Origin: Alphaproteobacteria bacterium
Lineage (GTDB): Bacteria > Pseudomonadota > Alphaproteobacteria > Rs-D84
Length of the DNA: 64,000 nt
Reading direction: 5' to 3'
NCBI GenBank assembly: GCA_015062525.1
Contig: SUUM01000001.1
Span: 1 to 64,000, forward strand
Below the pieces are notes generated by a model. That model saw only the letters and a program-made list of their open reading frames with translations. It was not told the origin of the DNA and did not search any database. Each line of letters opens with the position of its first letter. Positions within the stretch are counted from its first letter, which is position 1. Below are positions 1-9,011 of the stretch, in pieces. The position numbers and the translations under genes were made by a program.

Positions 1-28
1 TTGCTTGTAATAAAATACAATCTATTAG

Positions 29-130
29 TTATGCAGCCTGTGGCAGTTTCCAATCCCAATTTGCGGCTTGAATTTCACGCAATTCTGCGACATAATTAGT
101 TCGGAAATCGTCCGCTAGGGCGCGCCAGAA
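29..130 (-). pseudogene. C-terminal fragment of an unidentified protein, truncated at the junction with a repeat array
   Basis: Minus-strand frame reads ..FWRALADDFRTNYVAELREIQAANWDWKLPQAA* with an in-frame stop just upstream and no start; it joins directly to the repeat array at ~124. Confidence 0.3.
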
Positions 131-840
131 TTAATAAGAAATACCACCTTGCGTGGTATTTTTTATTAATCCACGTGCAACGTGGATATTCGAACCCAGG
201 GTTCGAGCCGTTAGTTGGTGAAAACGAGTGCCAACGAAGTTTGAACCTTACGTGGCGAAAAGGGGCCCACCACGCAAGTGGTGGGAATTAAACAATCCTT
301 CTGGATGCGCCACGAATTCAAAACCGACCAAAATGGTCGGTTTTTAATTTGTGTTGCCCATCCCAGGATTTGAACCCGACCAGAGGGTTCGACAAGGAGT
401 AGATTTGACAAGTATCACGCTGTCAAATCGTCACGACTGCCCCGACGGCACAAAGTGCCAAGGGAATCCTTCTGGATGCGCCAGAATTAATAAGAAATAC
501 CACCTTGTGTGGTATTTTTTATTAATCCACGTGCAACGTGGATATTCGAACCCAGGGTTCGAGCCGTTAGTTGGTGAAAACGAGTGTCAACAAAGTTTGA
601 ACCTTACGTGGCGAAAAGGGGCCCACCACGCAAGTGGTGGGAATTAAACAATCCTTCTGGATGCGCCAGATTTAATAAAGAACGTCGCCTTGTGCGGCGT
701 TTTTTATTAAACCGTGTGTAACACGGGGATTTGAACCCGACCAGAGGGTTCGACAAGGAGTAGATTTGACAAGTATCACGCTGTCAAATCGTCACGACTG
801 CCCCGACGGCACAAAGTGCCAAGGGAATCCTTCTGGATGT
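124..840 (-). repeat. Array of two alternating multi-hairpin modules (A 124-306 and 481-666; B ~367-485 and ~726-839)
   Basis: Near-identical copies read by eye. Each module ends in the shared aatccttctggatg(cgcca); several perfect hairpins per module and terminator-like hairpins between modules. Confidence 0.8.
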
Positions 841-1011
841 ACAAAAAACACTTCACTAAATGAAAGTTTATCTTAGTGTAAGTGGTTAGTGTAAGTGGTA
901 AGTGATGGCACTATAATGTGCGGCATTCGCCGCACACATCCACTAACCACTTGCACTTGCACTAACCACTAAACTTTTATTTATCTAAGTATTCATATCT
1001 CATGTCTCAAA

Positions 1012-1037
1012 AAAAATCCCGCCATTCGGCGGGATTT
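1012..1037 (-). terminator. Rho-independent terminator downstream of the FKBP gene
   Basis: aaaaatcccgccattcggcgggatttg stem-loop with T-tract. Confidence 0.8.
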
Positions 1038-1040
1038 GAA

Positions 1041-1373
1041 TTATTTTTCAACAATATCTACAACCTTGACCTTGAATATTACGGATTTGCCCGCCAGGTC
1101 TTCTACATACTGTTCTGGGAATGTGATATTGATATCACGTTCTTCACCCTCGGCCATGCCGACCAACTGTTCTTCAAAGCCTGGTACAAACTGACCGCTG
1201 CCCAATTTCAATGGGAAATTTTCGGCCGTGCCGCCTGGGAACTGAACACCATCCAGATAACCCGCAAAATTGATAACAACAGTATCACCATTTTCTGCAA
1301 CTGGTGCCTTTTCACCACATCCCGCCAGGCCCAAAGCCGCCAATACACCCATAACAGACACTAATTTTTTCAT
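1041..1373 (-). CDS. FKBP-type peptidyl-prolyl cis-trans isomerase, lipoprotein
   Basis: Lipobox LAGC; FKBP-like [17 protein letters not shown]...[21 protein letters not shown]. Confidence 0.85.
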   Translation of the reverse strand: MKKLVSVMGVLAALGLAGCGEKAPVAENGDTVVINFAGYLDGVQFPGGTAENFPLKLGSGQFVPGFEEQLVGMAEGEERDINITFPEQYVEDLAGKSVIFKVKVVDIVEK

Positions 1374-1401
1374 ACGTTTTCCCCTTTTGTTTTGTCGTTA
1401 G

Positions 1402-1971
1402 TTAATTGTCATAAACACATCTGAAACCATATTCACGCATGGTTGCGCCTTCGGCTTCAATCCGATAGTCAAAATAAGGTGTCGGACGCATCACATCAAA
1501 TGAAGGAACATCATAAACCATGACAATACTGTCTGCATTACGTCCACATACACGCTTCATTTCATAATCTGCAACCGCCGCCAAAATCGTACGCGAATCG
1601 CCATCAATATCCATACCATCTGCATTTTGCATCAAGCGCAGACGCATTTCACGCACATCGGTATTTCCCAGCAAAATCTGAACACGAACCATCACACCCT
1701 TGTATTCCTGCCAACGGGTTTCCATACGCGACGTATTCCAACGATTTGCATTCTGTTCTTTTTCTGCGCCTGTCTTGGGCTTGTACGAATCGATATTAGC
1801 ATATTGATTATCCGATTGCATAAAAGTACTGGTCCGTTCATTGTACAACGGCGCATCCTGCCCCCCCTGGGCAAAGTCCACTTCGTTATAAGGGGCATCA
1901 TTACCCACCACACACCCCACCAATGTCAACACACCCAATAAAGCAAACAAAATAGATTTCTTCATATTCAA
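1402..1971 (-). CDS. Hypothetical lipoprotein
   Basis: Signal peptide with lipobox TLVGC; full-length ORF. Confidence 0.75.
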   Translation of the reverse strand: MNMKKSILFALLGVLTLVGCVVGNDAPYNEVDFAQGGQDAPLYNERTSTFMQSDNQYANIDSYKPKTGAEKEQNANRWNTSRMETRWQEYKGVMVRVQILLGNTDVREMRLRLMQNADGMDIDGDSRTILAAVADYEMKRVCGRNADSIVMVYDVPSFDVMRPTPYFDYRIEAEGATMREYGFRCVYDN

Positions 1972-2006
1972 TCTCTCTTTTTATTGATTTTAACAAATAA
2001 AGATTT

Positions 2007-2035
2007 TTGATTCAAGTCAGGATTTATGATAAAAT
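2007..2035 (+). promoter_or_regulatory. Sigma70-like promoter for the virB11-like gene
   Basis: TTGATT-17 nt-TAAAAT. Confidence 0.5.
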
Positions 2036-2042
2036 TAATTAT

Positions 2043-3002
2043 ATGTCTAACATAGTCCTGGAATCTTTACTGAAACCATTGGCGGAATTTTATTCCCCGT
2101 CTTTTGTCGAAGAAATCGCAATCAACCACGCGGGCGAGGTTTGGATGCGTCTGCACGGTGCGCGCGTTCCTTGGGTTTCATACCAGGCTGAAATTTTAAG
2201 CAAACAATACCTAGTAGATTTAATTCACACCGTTGCAAATATCTATGAACGACCATTTGATCCAATTCATGGTATGCCGGTGGTTTATGCCACCCTGCCC
2301 GGCAATCATCGATTTACCGCAATTGCGGGTCCAAACGTACAATATGATGAACGCGACATAACGGGCGGTGTTGCACTAAACATCCGTGGCGGGGGCGCAC
2401 ATGATACCAGTTTTGAAAACTATCATCTGCGTCGTGGTGAAAAGTTATTAACGGTCAAACCGCGTCAAAGCGTTCGCCCCGACGACCCATACGACCGTTT
2501 GATGAGTGCCATTAATGACGGCAGTCCAATTTTAATATCAGGCGCCACCGCCACCGGAAAAACAACATTTTTGAATCACATGCTGACACTAATTGATAAA
2601 AACAGTCGTGTGATTACCGTCGAAGACGCCCGTGAAATTCGTGTACCCCAGGCGAATCGGGTTCACTTTGTATTATCGCGCACCGAACAAACAAACGATT
2701 TTAATTATGCACGCTTGCTGGATTTGGTTGTACGTATGACCCCCGACGTAATTATCGGTGGGGAAATATCGACCGACAATGCATCTGTATTGTGGGAAAT
2801 GCTTGGGACGGGACACGACCATTTCTATACAACCATTCACGCAGAAAGTGCCGAAGCCGCCTATGCAGCATTTGCCGACCGCATTCTGCATACCCAGCCG
2901 GCATACAATCGCACAGATTTGATTACGGAAATGAAAAAGAAAATTCGCGTTGTACAATTATCGCGCGACGGCGCCCTGCGCGCCGTGACCGCGGTTGTTT
3001 AA
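2043..3002 (+). CDS. virB11: VirB11-family type IV secretion / pilus ATPase
   Basis: Walker A SGATATGKTT; VITVEDAREI; GGEISTDNASVLWEMLGTGHDHFYTTIHAES. ORF track starts at 2007 (TTG); ATG at 2043 preferred. Confidence 0.88.
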   Translation: MSNIVLESLLKPLAEFYSPSFVEEIAINHAGEVWMRLHGARVPWVSYQAEILSKQYLVDLIHTVANIYERPFDPIHGMPVVYATLPGNHRFTAIAGPNVQYDERDITGGVALNIRGGGAHDTSFENYHLRRGEKLLTVKPRQSVRPDDPYDRLMSAINDGSPILISGATATGKTTFLNHMLTLIDKNSRVITVEDAREIRVPQANRVHFVLSRTEQTNDFNYARLLDLVVRMTPDVIIGGEISTDNASVLWEMLGTGHDHFYTTIHAESAEAAYAAFADRILHTQPAYNRTDLITEMKKKIRVVQLSRDGALRAVTAVV

Positions 3003-3023
3003 TTTAACCAAAGGGGAATCAAG

Positions 3024-3242
3024 ATGGATGAACATGGCATTACAATAACAGATCCAAATTATCGCGACATCGCCACCCGACAGGCATACGAACGCGCAGA
3101 CCGTGAACGCACCGAACAAAAATTGGCACGCGCTGCGGCCCGCGAAGAACGCTGGCTGAACGAACCGTTTTTAATTGAAAAAGTTATTGCACGCATAAAA
3201 CAGCTGCACAATCACCTGTTTTCAAAACAAAAAGTTCATTAA
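3024..3242 (+). CDS. Hypothetical protein, charged N-terminus
   Basis: ORF following virB11 with SD-like aaaggggaatcaag and followed by a terminator. Confidence 0.55.
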   Translation: MDEHGITITDPNYRDIATRQAYERADRERTEQKLARAAAREERWLNEPFLIEKVIARIKQLHNHLFSKQKVH

Positions 3243-3268
3243 AAATCCCGCCACTGGCGGGATTTTAC
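3241..3268 (+). terminator. Rho-independent terminator
   Basis: aaaaatcccgccactggcgggatttta. Confidence 0.8.
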
Positions 3269-3335
3269 TAAATAAATACACCATCAGATTTTATGAAATA
3301 AATTAGAATGATTAAGATACAAACGAACCCGCAAC

Positions 3336-3384
3336 CGTAGTGTACAGACGCTACATGAGACACCCACAATTCGCTTTAGATATG
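3336..3384. repeat. 49 bp direct repeat, copy 1
   Basis: cgtagtgtacagacgctacatgagacacccacaattcgctttagatatg, identical to 3439-3487. Confidence 0.9.
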
Positions 3385-3405
3385 ACACAGATTTTTTAAA
3401 ATAAA

Positions 3406-3496
3406 AGATAATGGTATAGATAAACGAATTGTGGGGGTCGTAGTGTACAGACGCTACATGAGACACCCACAATTCGCTTTAGATATGCCATTAGAT
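3406..3496 (-). repeat. Long palindromic hairpin element directly 3' of the autotransporter gene
   Basis: ~30 bp imperfect stem TAATGGTATAGATAAACGAATTGTGGGGGTC / GACACCCACAATTCGCTTTAGATATGCCATTA around apex GTAGTGTACAGACGCTACATGA; same family at 34779 and 62711. Confidence 0.8.
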
Positions 3497-3501
3497 TTTA
3501 T

Positions 3502-6500
3502 TTAGAAGCGTCCACGGAATTTAATCATCCCTGTCTGTGAAGTATAATCACGATGCAAATCCAAATCATACATCAGTGATACTTCTACGCCTTTGTACAG
3601 TGCGGTCAACCCGATACCGAATTCACCACCCAGACGGCTTAGACGTTCTGCATCAACTTTGTACGATGTGACACCCGGCATTACAACGGTTGCAGTCGCT
3701 TCATCGCTGATGAAATCATACGTCATTGCCGCGCGCAGTTCTGGACGCAATTGGATTGCCCAATCGTTTTCGATTGCGAATGCATATTTCAGCCCCGCAA
3801 CCCCCGTCAGGAAATCTGTATCCAATTCTTTTGCAAAACTGTGTGCTTCTTGGGCAATATGCAGATAGCGCAGACCTGCCTCGGTTGTAATACCGGTTGC
3901 AAAGTCATACCCACCCATGATTTGTGCACCATATGAATCAACATCATATTCATCATTATACACAACACCAGCAATCGTCTTGTTTTCTGTGTATTCAGAC
4001 ATAGAATATGTTGCGGTTGCATTTACAAACCATTCGCTTGGCTTATACTGACCATACAGGAACAGTGTCTTGCTATCAATATCTGTATCAACGCCATCGG
4101 CATGAACATCAGAATTATTGAATGCCAAACCACCACCAACTGTCCAAGTCTTGTCAATTGTTGTATCTACGCCCAATGCGATACCACGTGTATATCCGTG
4201 GAACTCATCTGCAAACTTAGACTTGTTAAACATACCCTGGGCCCAGAAACCGTTTTCCTGGCTGCGTTCATCACCACCGGCACGACCGACGGAAATACCA
4301 CCCGCCATACGCCCCGCCGCCAACGACAGAACCTGGTTCTGAACCGAAGATGCCGCGGCCTGTGCTACTGGTTTATCGGTCGGATTCAGTTTTTTGGTCT
4401 CGCGTTCAACAATTGCAACCATTGCATCGTCGCCACTATTCAACACCTGTTGCAATGCCAAAGACACTTTCTGCAGGGCTGGGTCTTGTGTCATTGTCAA
4501 ACCTGCAATTGCGCCGGCGGCCTGGGTTGAAATACCCGCATCTTTGGCCAAATCTTCAACCGCCTTGGTTTCAACAACAACTGCATATTCGTCATTATAT
4601 TTAACATTATATGCCAAACCTGCATCCAACTTCATATCGGTTTCGTCGTCAAAGATTTTATATGTGCCAACCGAACCGACATTCAGTTTCAGCAATGCGT
4701 CTTCACCGGCAACAATATCACCATACAGATGACCATATGGGCGACCATTTGTCACAGACGCAACAACCGTGCCATCAATGTTCATGGTATCAAACTTAAC
4801 CGTTGATGTACCAATATCCATTGTTGCACCATTTGCCAGTGTCAGTGTGGCGCCTGCTATATCTTTTTCTGTATCAGCTGCCAGCCCCATCACATTACCA
4901 CTAAATGTTGTAACGCCAGATTCAATTACAATGCTTTCATTTACATTCAGCATACCGCCACCGAACGTTGCATCGTTTGCAACGATACGATCAACCATGA
5001 TACCGCGTTCAGTATCCTGGATATTAACCGTACCACCATCAATGACCAGGTCATTTAATGCAATTTGACGAAGCCCTTTCGTCGCTGTTTCTCTGTCTGT
5101 TATCTTGGTCGCGTTCCAAACCGCACCATCTTTTAAAGCAATCTTCGCGTTTGAAACCTCTAACTTTCCGTCACCCGGATTAACATCATCCCAAGAAACA
5201 ACTGTGTTCCCCTTCCAGAAAGACTCTTCTCCAACCAGATTCACATCAATAGTCGCATTAACTGGTGAACCAGATTTTTCTTCCCTATAATTAAAGTTAA
5301 TATCACCTAACATCTTTACAGTATTTTCACCAGATTTATTGATATTAACCTGGGCATCACCACGCGCCAAGATTGCATTCTGTGCACGGATTGTTGTATT
5401 ACCTTCGATATTAACGATACCCCAGCTCATAGCAGCGACACCAATTCCTTGGTAAACATCCTTGGTTGGTGCATCAATAACAATATTTTCACCTGTAATA
5501 TTGACGGTTGCGACATCATCTGCTGGGTTATTATTACCTGCATGTATCGCACCCGCTTCATCGGCGTTTGTGGCAATCTTGATATTTTTTCCCTTGATAT
5601 CAACTTTCGCACCTTGTGCCAAAGCCAATACGCCATAACTGCTACCAGACGCAATATCAACAGATTTGGTATTTTCATTACCAACACTCACGATTGCGCC
5701 ATTTTTCGCACGCACCCCCATACCATCAATCGCAGAAATTTCAATTTCGCCCGCAGTTTCCGTACCAATGTTAATCACAGACTGTTGTTCTACACACACA
5801 GCATGCCCCGACTCTACATCAATTTCAATATCCGATCCCTGGATATCCAATTGAGTACCCAGCGCAACAACAATTTGCGAATTTCCTTTAACATCAAGCT
5901 CATCCGCAACAATTTCTGCGACACCATCAGAAGTAATCCCTAATTCCGGCAAATCCTTAATAATATTTAATGAACTGTCATTGAAAACAATTTCTTTAGC
6001 AGTAATCTTGGACCCTGCCATAATTACATCCGAACCGGTGACCGTAACTTTTCCCGCTTCCTTAGAATCATCACGTGTCAAAAACCTGTCCATCGCACCA
6101 AGTTGTTCTACACCATTTGCATTATTCCATACTACCTGTTCATCACGTTCAGAACCATCTTTATTATATTTAGCTAAATCAAAATCGATTGGATTACCAG
6201 ATTCGTCATACCGTTGCGAATTCCAAGCAAACTCTTCATCGTCTGCCAATTCTCTGACGGTTAAATCAATTGGCCCAAAATAAACTTGTTCACTATCTTT
6301 TATACCTGTTAAATCAAAGGAACGCGCAACCATTTTGTACTCTGGCCACGCCAAAACCGTCTGATCTTCCGATGCAATTCTTACCCCACCCCAAATAGTT
6401 TCGTTTGTAACAACATCACCTAAAACAAATGCATTACCCGATAAATTTGGGTCATTACTTGCCATTGCGGGCATGATTGCCAAGGCCGGCAAAATACTGC

Positions 6501-6558
6501 AGACTTTCAACAAATCCGCCAAATGTTTTGTATTAGACATGACTTCACCTTTCGTCAA
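3502..6558 (-). CDS. Autotransporter (type V secretion) with beta-helical passenger and C-terminal beta-barrel
   Basis: Signal peptide; repetitive beta-helix-like passenger; barrel domain ending in ..SQTGMIKFRGRF with terminal Phe. Confidence 0.88.
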   Translation of the reverse strand: MTKGEVMSNTKHLADLLKVCSILPALAIMPAMASNDPNLSGNAFVLGDVVTNETIWGGVRIASEDQTVLAWPEYKMVARSFDLTGIKDSEQVYFGPIDLTVRELADDEEFAWNSQRYDESGNPIDFDLAKYNKDGSERDEQVVWNNANGVEQLGAMDRFLTRDDSKEAGKVTVTGSDVIMAGSKITAKEIVFNDSSLNIIKDLPELGITSDGVAEIVADELDVKGNSQIVVALGTQLDIQGSDIEIDVESGHAVCVEQQSVINIGTETAGEIEISAIDGMGVRAKNGAIVSVGNENTKSVDIASGSSYGVLALAQGAKVDIKGKNIKIATNADEAGAIHAGNNNPADDVATVNITGENIVIDAPTKDVYQGIGVAAMSWGIVNIEGNTTIRAQNAILARGDAQVNINKSGENTVKMLGDINFNYREEKSGSPVNATIDVNLVGEESFWKGNTVVSWDDVNPGDGKLEVSNAKIALKDGAVWNATKITDRETATKGLRQIALNDLVIDGGTVNIQDTERGIMVDRIVANDATFGGGMLNVNESIVIESGVTTFSGNVMGLAADTEKDIAGATLTLANGATMDIGTSTVKFDTMNIDGTVVASVTNGRPYGHLYGDIVAGEDALLKLNVGSVGTYKIFDDETDMKLDAGLAYNVKYNDEYAVVVETKAVEDLAKDAGISTQAAGAIAGLTMTQDPALQKVSLALQQVLNSGDDAMVAIVERETKKLNPTDKPVAQAAASSVQNQVLSLAAGRMAGGISVGRAGGDERSQENGFWAQGMFNKSKFADEFHGYTRGIALGVDTTIDKTWTVGGGLAFNNSDVHADGVDTDIDSKTLFLYGQYKPSEWFVNATATYSMSEYTENKTIAGVVYNDEYDVDSYGAQIMGGYDFATGITTEAGLRYLHIAQEAHSFAKELDTDFLTGVAGLKYAFAIENDWAIQLRPELRAAMTYDFISDEATATVVMPGVTSYKVDAERLSRLGGEFGIGLTALYKGVEVSLMYDLDLHRDYTSQTGMIKFRGRF

Positions 6559-7126
6559 TTTAATCCTATTATTGGATTGCTTTTATTCATAGCACACTTA
6601 TTTTCATATTCAATAAAAAAAGATTCCTAATTCTATTGAAACTAAAAAAAATATGCCGCCAACGAAATTTGGCGGTCGGGTGGGTTAAGAAAATCACCAG
6701 AAAGCATGACCCCGCCAGTCTTTGGGAAACCCTGTTTTTATAACTGACGGCCCCCCGACCAAAACGGCGGGGTTTATAACAATACCTGCCACAAAAGTGC
6801 ACAAATATTGTTTTTGCGGATTCAATGCGGCACACCGCATTACTTTCTGATGGGTTTTCTTACGACCCCGAATACCAAATCCCTTTGGATTCATCTATAA
6901 TTATATGCTAACTAAATATTTTTTGCAATTGCTTTGACAAATAAAAAATGCCCTGCGTGGGACATTTTGATTTTATCTTGGTTGGGCTATCTGTGCAATT
7001 CGCGAGCCGACATAATCAAAATCGGACAAGAGATTGATGATGTGAAAGAAAAACTTATATAAAAACTTTACAAACAACAATCTTATTATACAATGTCAGC
7101 ATATAACCAAATACAACCGAACAAAA

Positions 7127-7723
7127 ATGCATTATTATTATCAAAAATATCCTTATTTAAACTATAACTATTTTGATACAGACGGTATTTGGACTATGTT
7201 TTCAATACCACCTAAAATGCTTATAGATGAATTTGTTAATAAATTTGGTTATAAACCTAAAACTTTCTTTGACTGTGGTGCTGCTACTGGTGTTATTGTT
7301 TTTATGGCACAAAGATTAGGTATGAATGCACGTGGTATAGACATAAAAAAATACCCATATCAATTCAATTATTTAGAAGAATTATTTACAAATGGCAAAA
7401 TACAAATAAAGTCTATTCTTGATCATGAACCCATTGTGGCAGATATAGTATTTTGTAATGGCACACTTACTTATTTTTCTGAAAAAGAATTGCCAAAAGT
7501 GCTTGATAAGTTTAAGAAAAGTAAAATGATTTGTGCAATACATAATACAACCGAGGATGTCGCAGCAGCACAAAAAAATGGAGACGAATTAATCACATGT
7601 AATAAAACACGTCTTATTAAACCACAAAATTGGTGGATGGATACATTTACAAAAAACGGTTTCAATGCAAAATACGCAGACCACATACGGTGTTTTTGTG
7701 CTGTTCCAAGTCGTGGTACATAA
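7127..7723 (+). CDS. Class I SAM-dependent methyltransferase-like protein
   Basis: Motif I-like FFDCGAATGVIVFMAQRLGMNARGIDI. Confidence 0.65.
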   Translation: MHYYYQKYPYLNYNYFDTDGIWTMFSIPPKMLIDEFVNKFGYKPKTFFDCGAATGVIVFMAQRLGMNARGIDIKKYPYQFNYLEELFTNGKIQIKSILDHEPIVADIVFCNGTLTYFSEKELPKVLDKFKKSKMICAIHNTTEDVAAAQKNGDELITCNKTRLIKPQNWWMDTFTKNGFNAKYADHIRCFCAVPSRGT

Positions 7724-7726
7724 AAA

Positions 7727-7775
7727 AGTTCGAAAATGACAATTTTTTGACATTTTCTAAAACCTAACTTTCGAA
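7727..7775. repeat. GTTCGAAA...TTTCGAAC inverted-repeat site 3' of the methyltransferase-like gene
   Basis: Outer GTTCGAAA/TTTCGAAC and inner AAAATG-CAA/TTG-CATTTT arms; similar site at 8709-8756. Confidence 0.6.
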
Positions 7776-8283
7776 CTTGGTGAATTTATTAGGAAACAAA
7801 ATAAAACCCGCCTTTATTGGCGGGCTTGTCTATCTTGGGCGGCCGCAGCTGGGTGCCTCGATACACAATAACAAAAATCAAAAAAATCTCCCTTGGTCGA
7901 TTTTTTAAGATTTTTCTAATTGTCTATTCTCGTATTGGTCATGCGTGCCGTTGGCACTCTGACCGATCCAGCCGCCCCAGATAAAACAAAAATGCCCCGT
8001 TGGGACATTTTTATTTTATCTTGGTTGGGCTATCTGTGCAATTCGCGAACCGAGTTATTGGAAATTGGACAAGAGATTAGCAAAGTGATTGACATTTAAA
8101 ATTTCAAGAAATATACACAGAAATAAAAAAATCTGGCAACTGCCAGCAACTTTTATTCTCTTTACACTATCATTATACACATTTACAAACGGTTGTCAAG
8201 TTGTTTATTTGTCAATCCGTGCTTGACAACACATTGTTTATACATTATTTTGTAAATACAGCGACAAACATAAAGGAAACTAA

Positions 8284-8709
8284 ATGAAAAAAATAATTCC
8301 GTTTTTTACCAAAATTTATTCTGTTGTCTTGTATATAGATGAAGACAACAAACCCAGTATTTCATATTCTGCGTACAATATTTTCAATAAAAATAGAAAT
8401 AAACAAAAATTTGCAGATATGCCAAAGTTACACTTCACTGACATAAATAGCGCGAACCTATGTTTGGCAACTACAATCTACCCAAACATCGAATGGGACG
8501 CCACTGTTGAAAATGTTACATTTGATTCGGACAAACAAGAAGAACAAGAATTCGCAGCAACAGGTGTATCTCGTGGTGGCTCCGGAAATCAGTTTTATTT
8601 CTCTGGCACAAAGAACCTAAAAAATCACTATTTTGATTTTTATATGGCACGAGAACAGTTGGTTAGACGTGAAATTTTAGCGAAACACAAGCAAGCAAAA
8701 ACAAAATAG
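8284..8709 (+). CDS. Hypothetical protein (141 aa)
   Basis: ORF with SD ataaaggaaactaaATG and promoter-like TTGACA upstream. Confidence 0.65.
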   Translation: MKKIIPFFTKIYSVVLYIDEDNKPSISYSAYNIFNKNRNKQKFADMPKLHFTDINSANLCLATTIYPNIEWDATVENVTFDSDKQEEQEFAATGVSRGGSGNQFYFSGTKNLKNHYFDFYMAREQLVRREILAKHKQAKTK

Positions 8710-8816
8710 TTCGAAAGCATACAAAATTTGGTTATTTCCAAATTCAAACTTTCGAACTCACTGGAATTATTACAAATCAAACAAAAACCCGCCTTTATCG
8801 GCGGGTTTGTAAATCT

Positions 8817-8890
8817 TGGTTGGGGCAGCTGGATTCGAACCAACACTGACGGAGTCAGAGTCCGGAGTTCTACCATTAAACTATGCCCCA
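8817..8890 (-). tRNA. tRNA-Gln (anticodon CTG)
   Basis: Reverse complement TGGGGCATAGTTTAATGGTAGAACTCCGGACTCTGACTCCGTCAGTGTTGGTTCGAATCCAGCTGCCCCAACCA: 7 bp acceptor stem, GGTTCGAATCC T-arm, anticodon loop CTCTGAC, encoded CCA. Confidence 0.93.
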
Positions 8891-9011
8891 ATGCGACGCG
8901 CATTATATAATGATAAAAAATAAAAATCAATCAAAATATTTTTATGAAATCACCCCTATTGCCCTGTGCCCTGTCAAATATCAATAATAATGACAAAAAA
9001 GGGGGGCGCAC

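Noticed and set aside
211-411. 66 aa ORF in the module array
   Set aside because: Spans module boundaries and hairpins, with no start context; better explained as structured non-coding repeat.
124-840. Possible CRISPR array
   Set aside because: Units are ~120-185 bp, alternate between two types and contain internal hairpins; there are no short repeats with unique spacers and no cas genes.
3593-6283. Multiple ORFs opposite the autotransporter gene
   Set aside because: Antisense to a clear coding sequence, with low-complexity Ser/Thr/His-rich translations typical of shadow ORFs. The same applies to antisense ORFs across the large Cys-rich genes and nifJ.
6587-6894. Two short minus ORFs upstream of the autotransporter
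   Set aside because: Low coding plausibility over a GC-rich inverted-repeat region; no SD or recognisable domain.
7820-8000. Possible tmRNA piece or intron-containing tRNA (gggcggc...gccgccc ends)
   Set aside because: Acceptor-like ends pair, but no consistent T-loop, anticodon arm or tag reading frame could be assembled by eye; needs tRNAscan/Infernal.
7727-8756. Integron attC sites after the 7127 and 8284 ORFs
   Set aside because: Inverted repeats begin GTTCGAAA and not a convincing R'/R'' pair with the L box layout; no integrase is seen. Kept only as a cassette-like observation.
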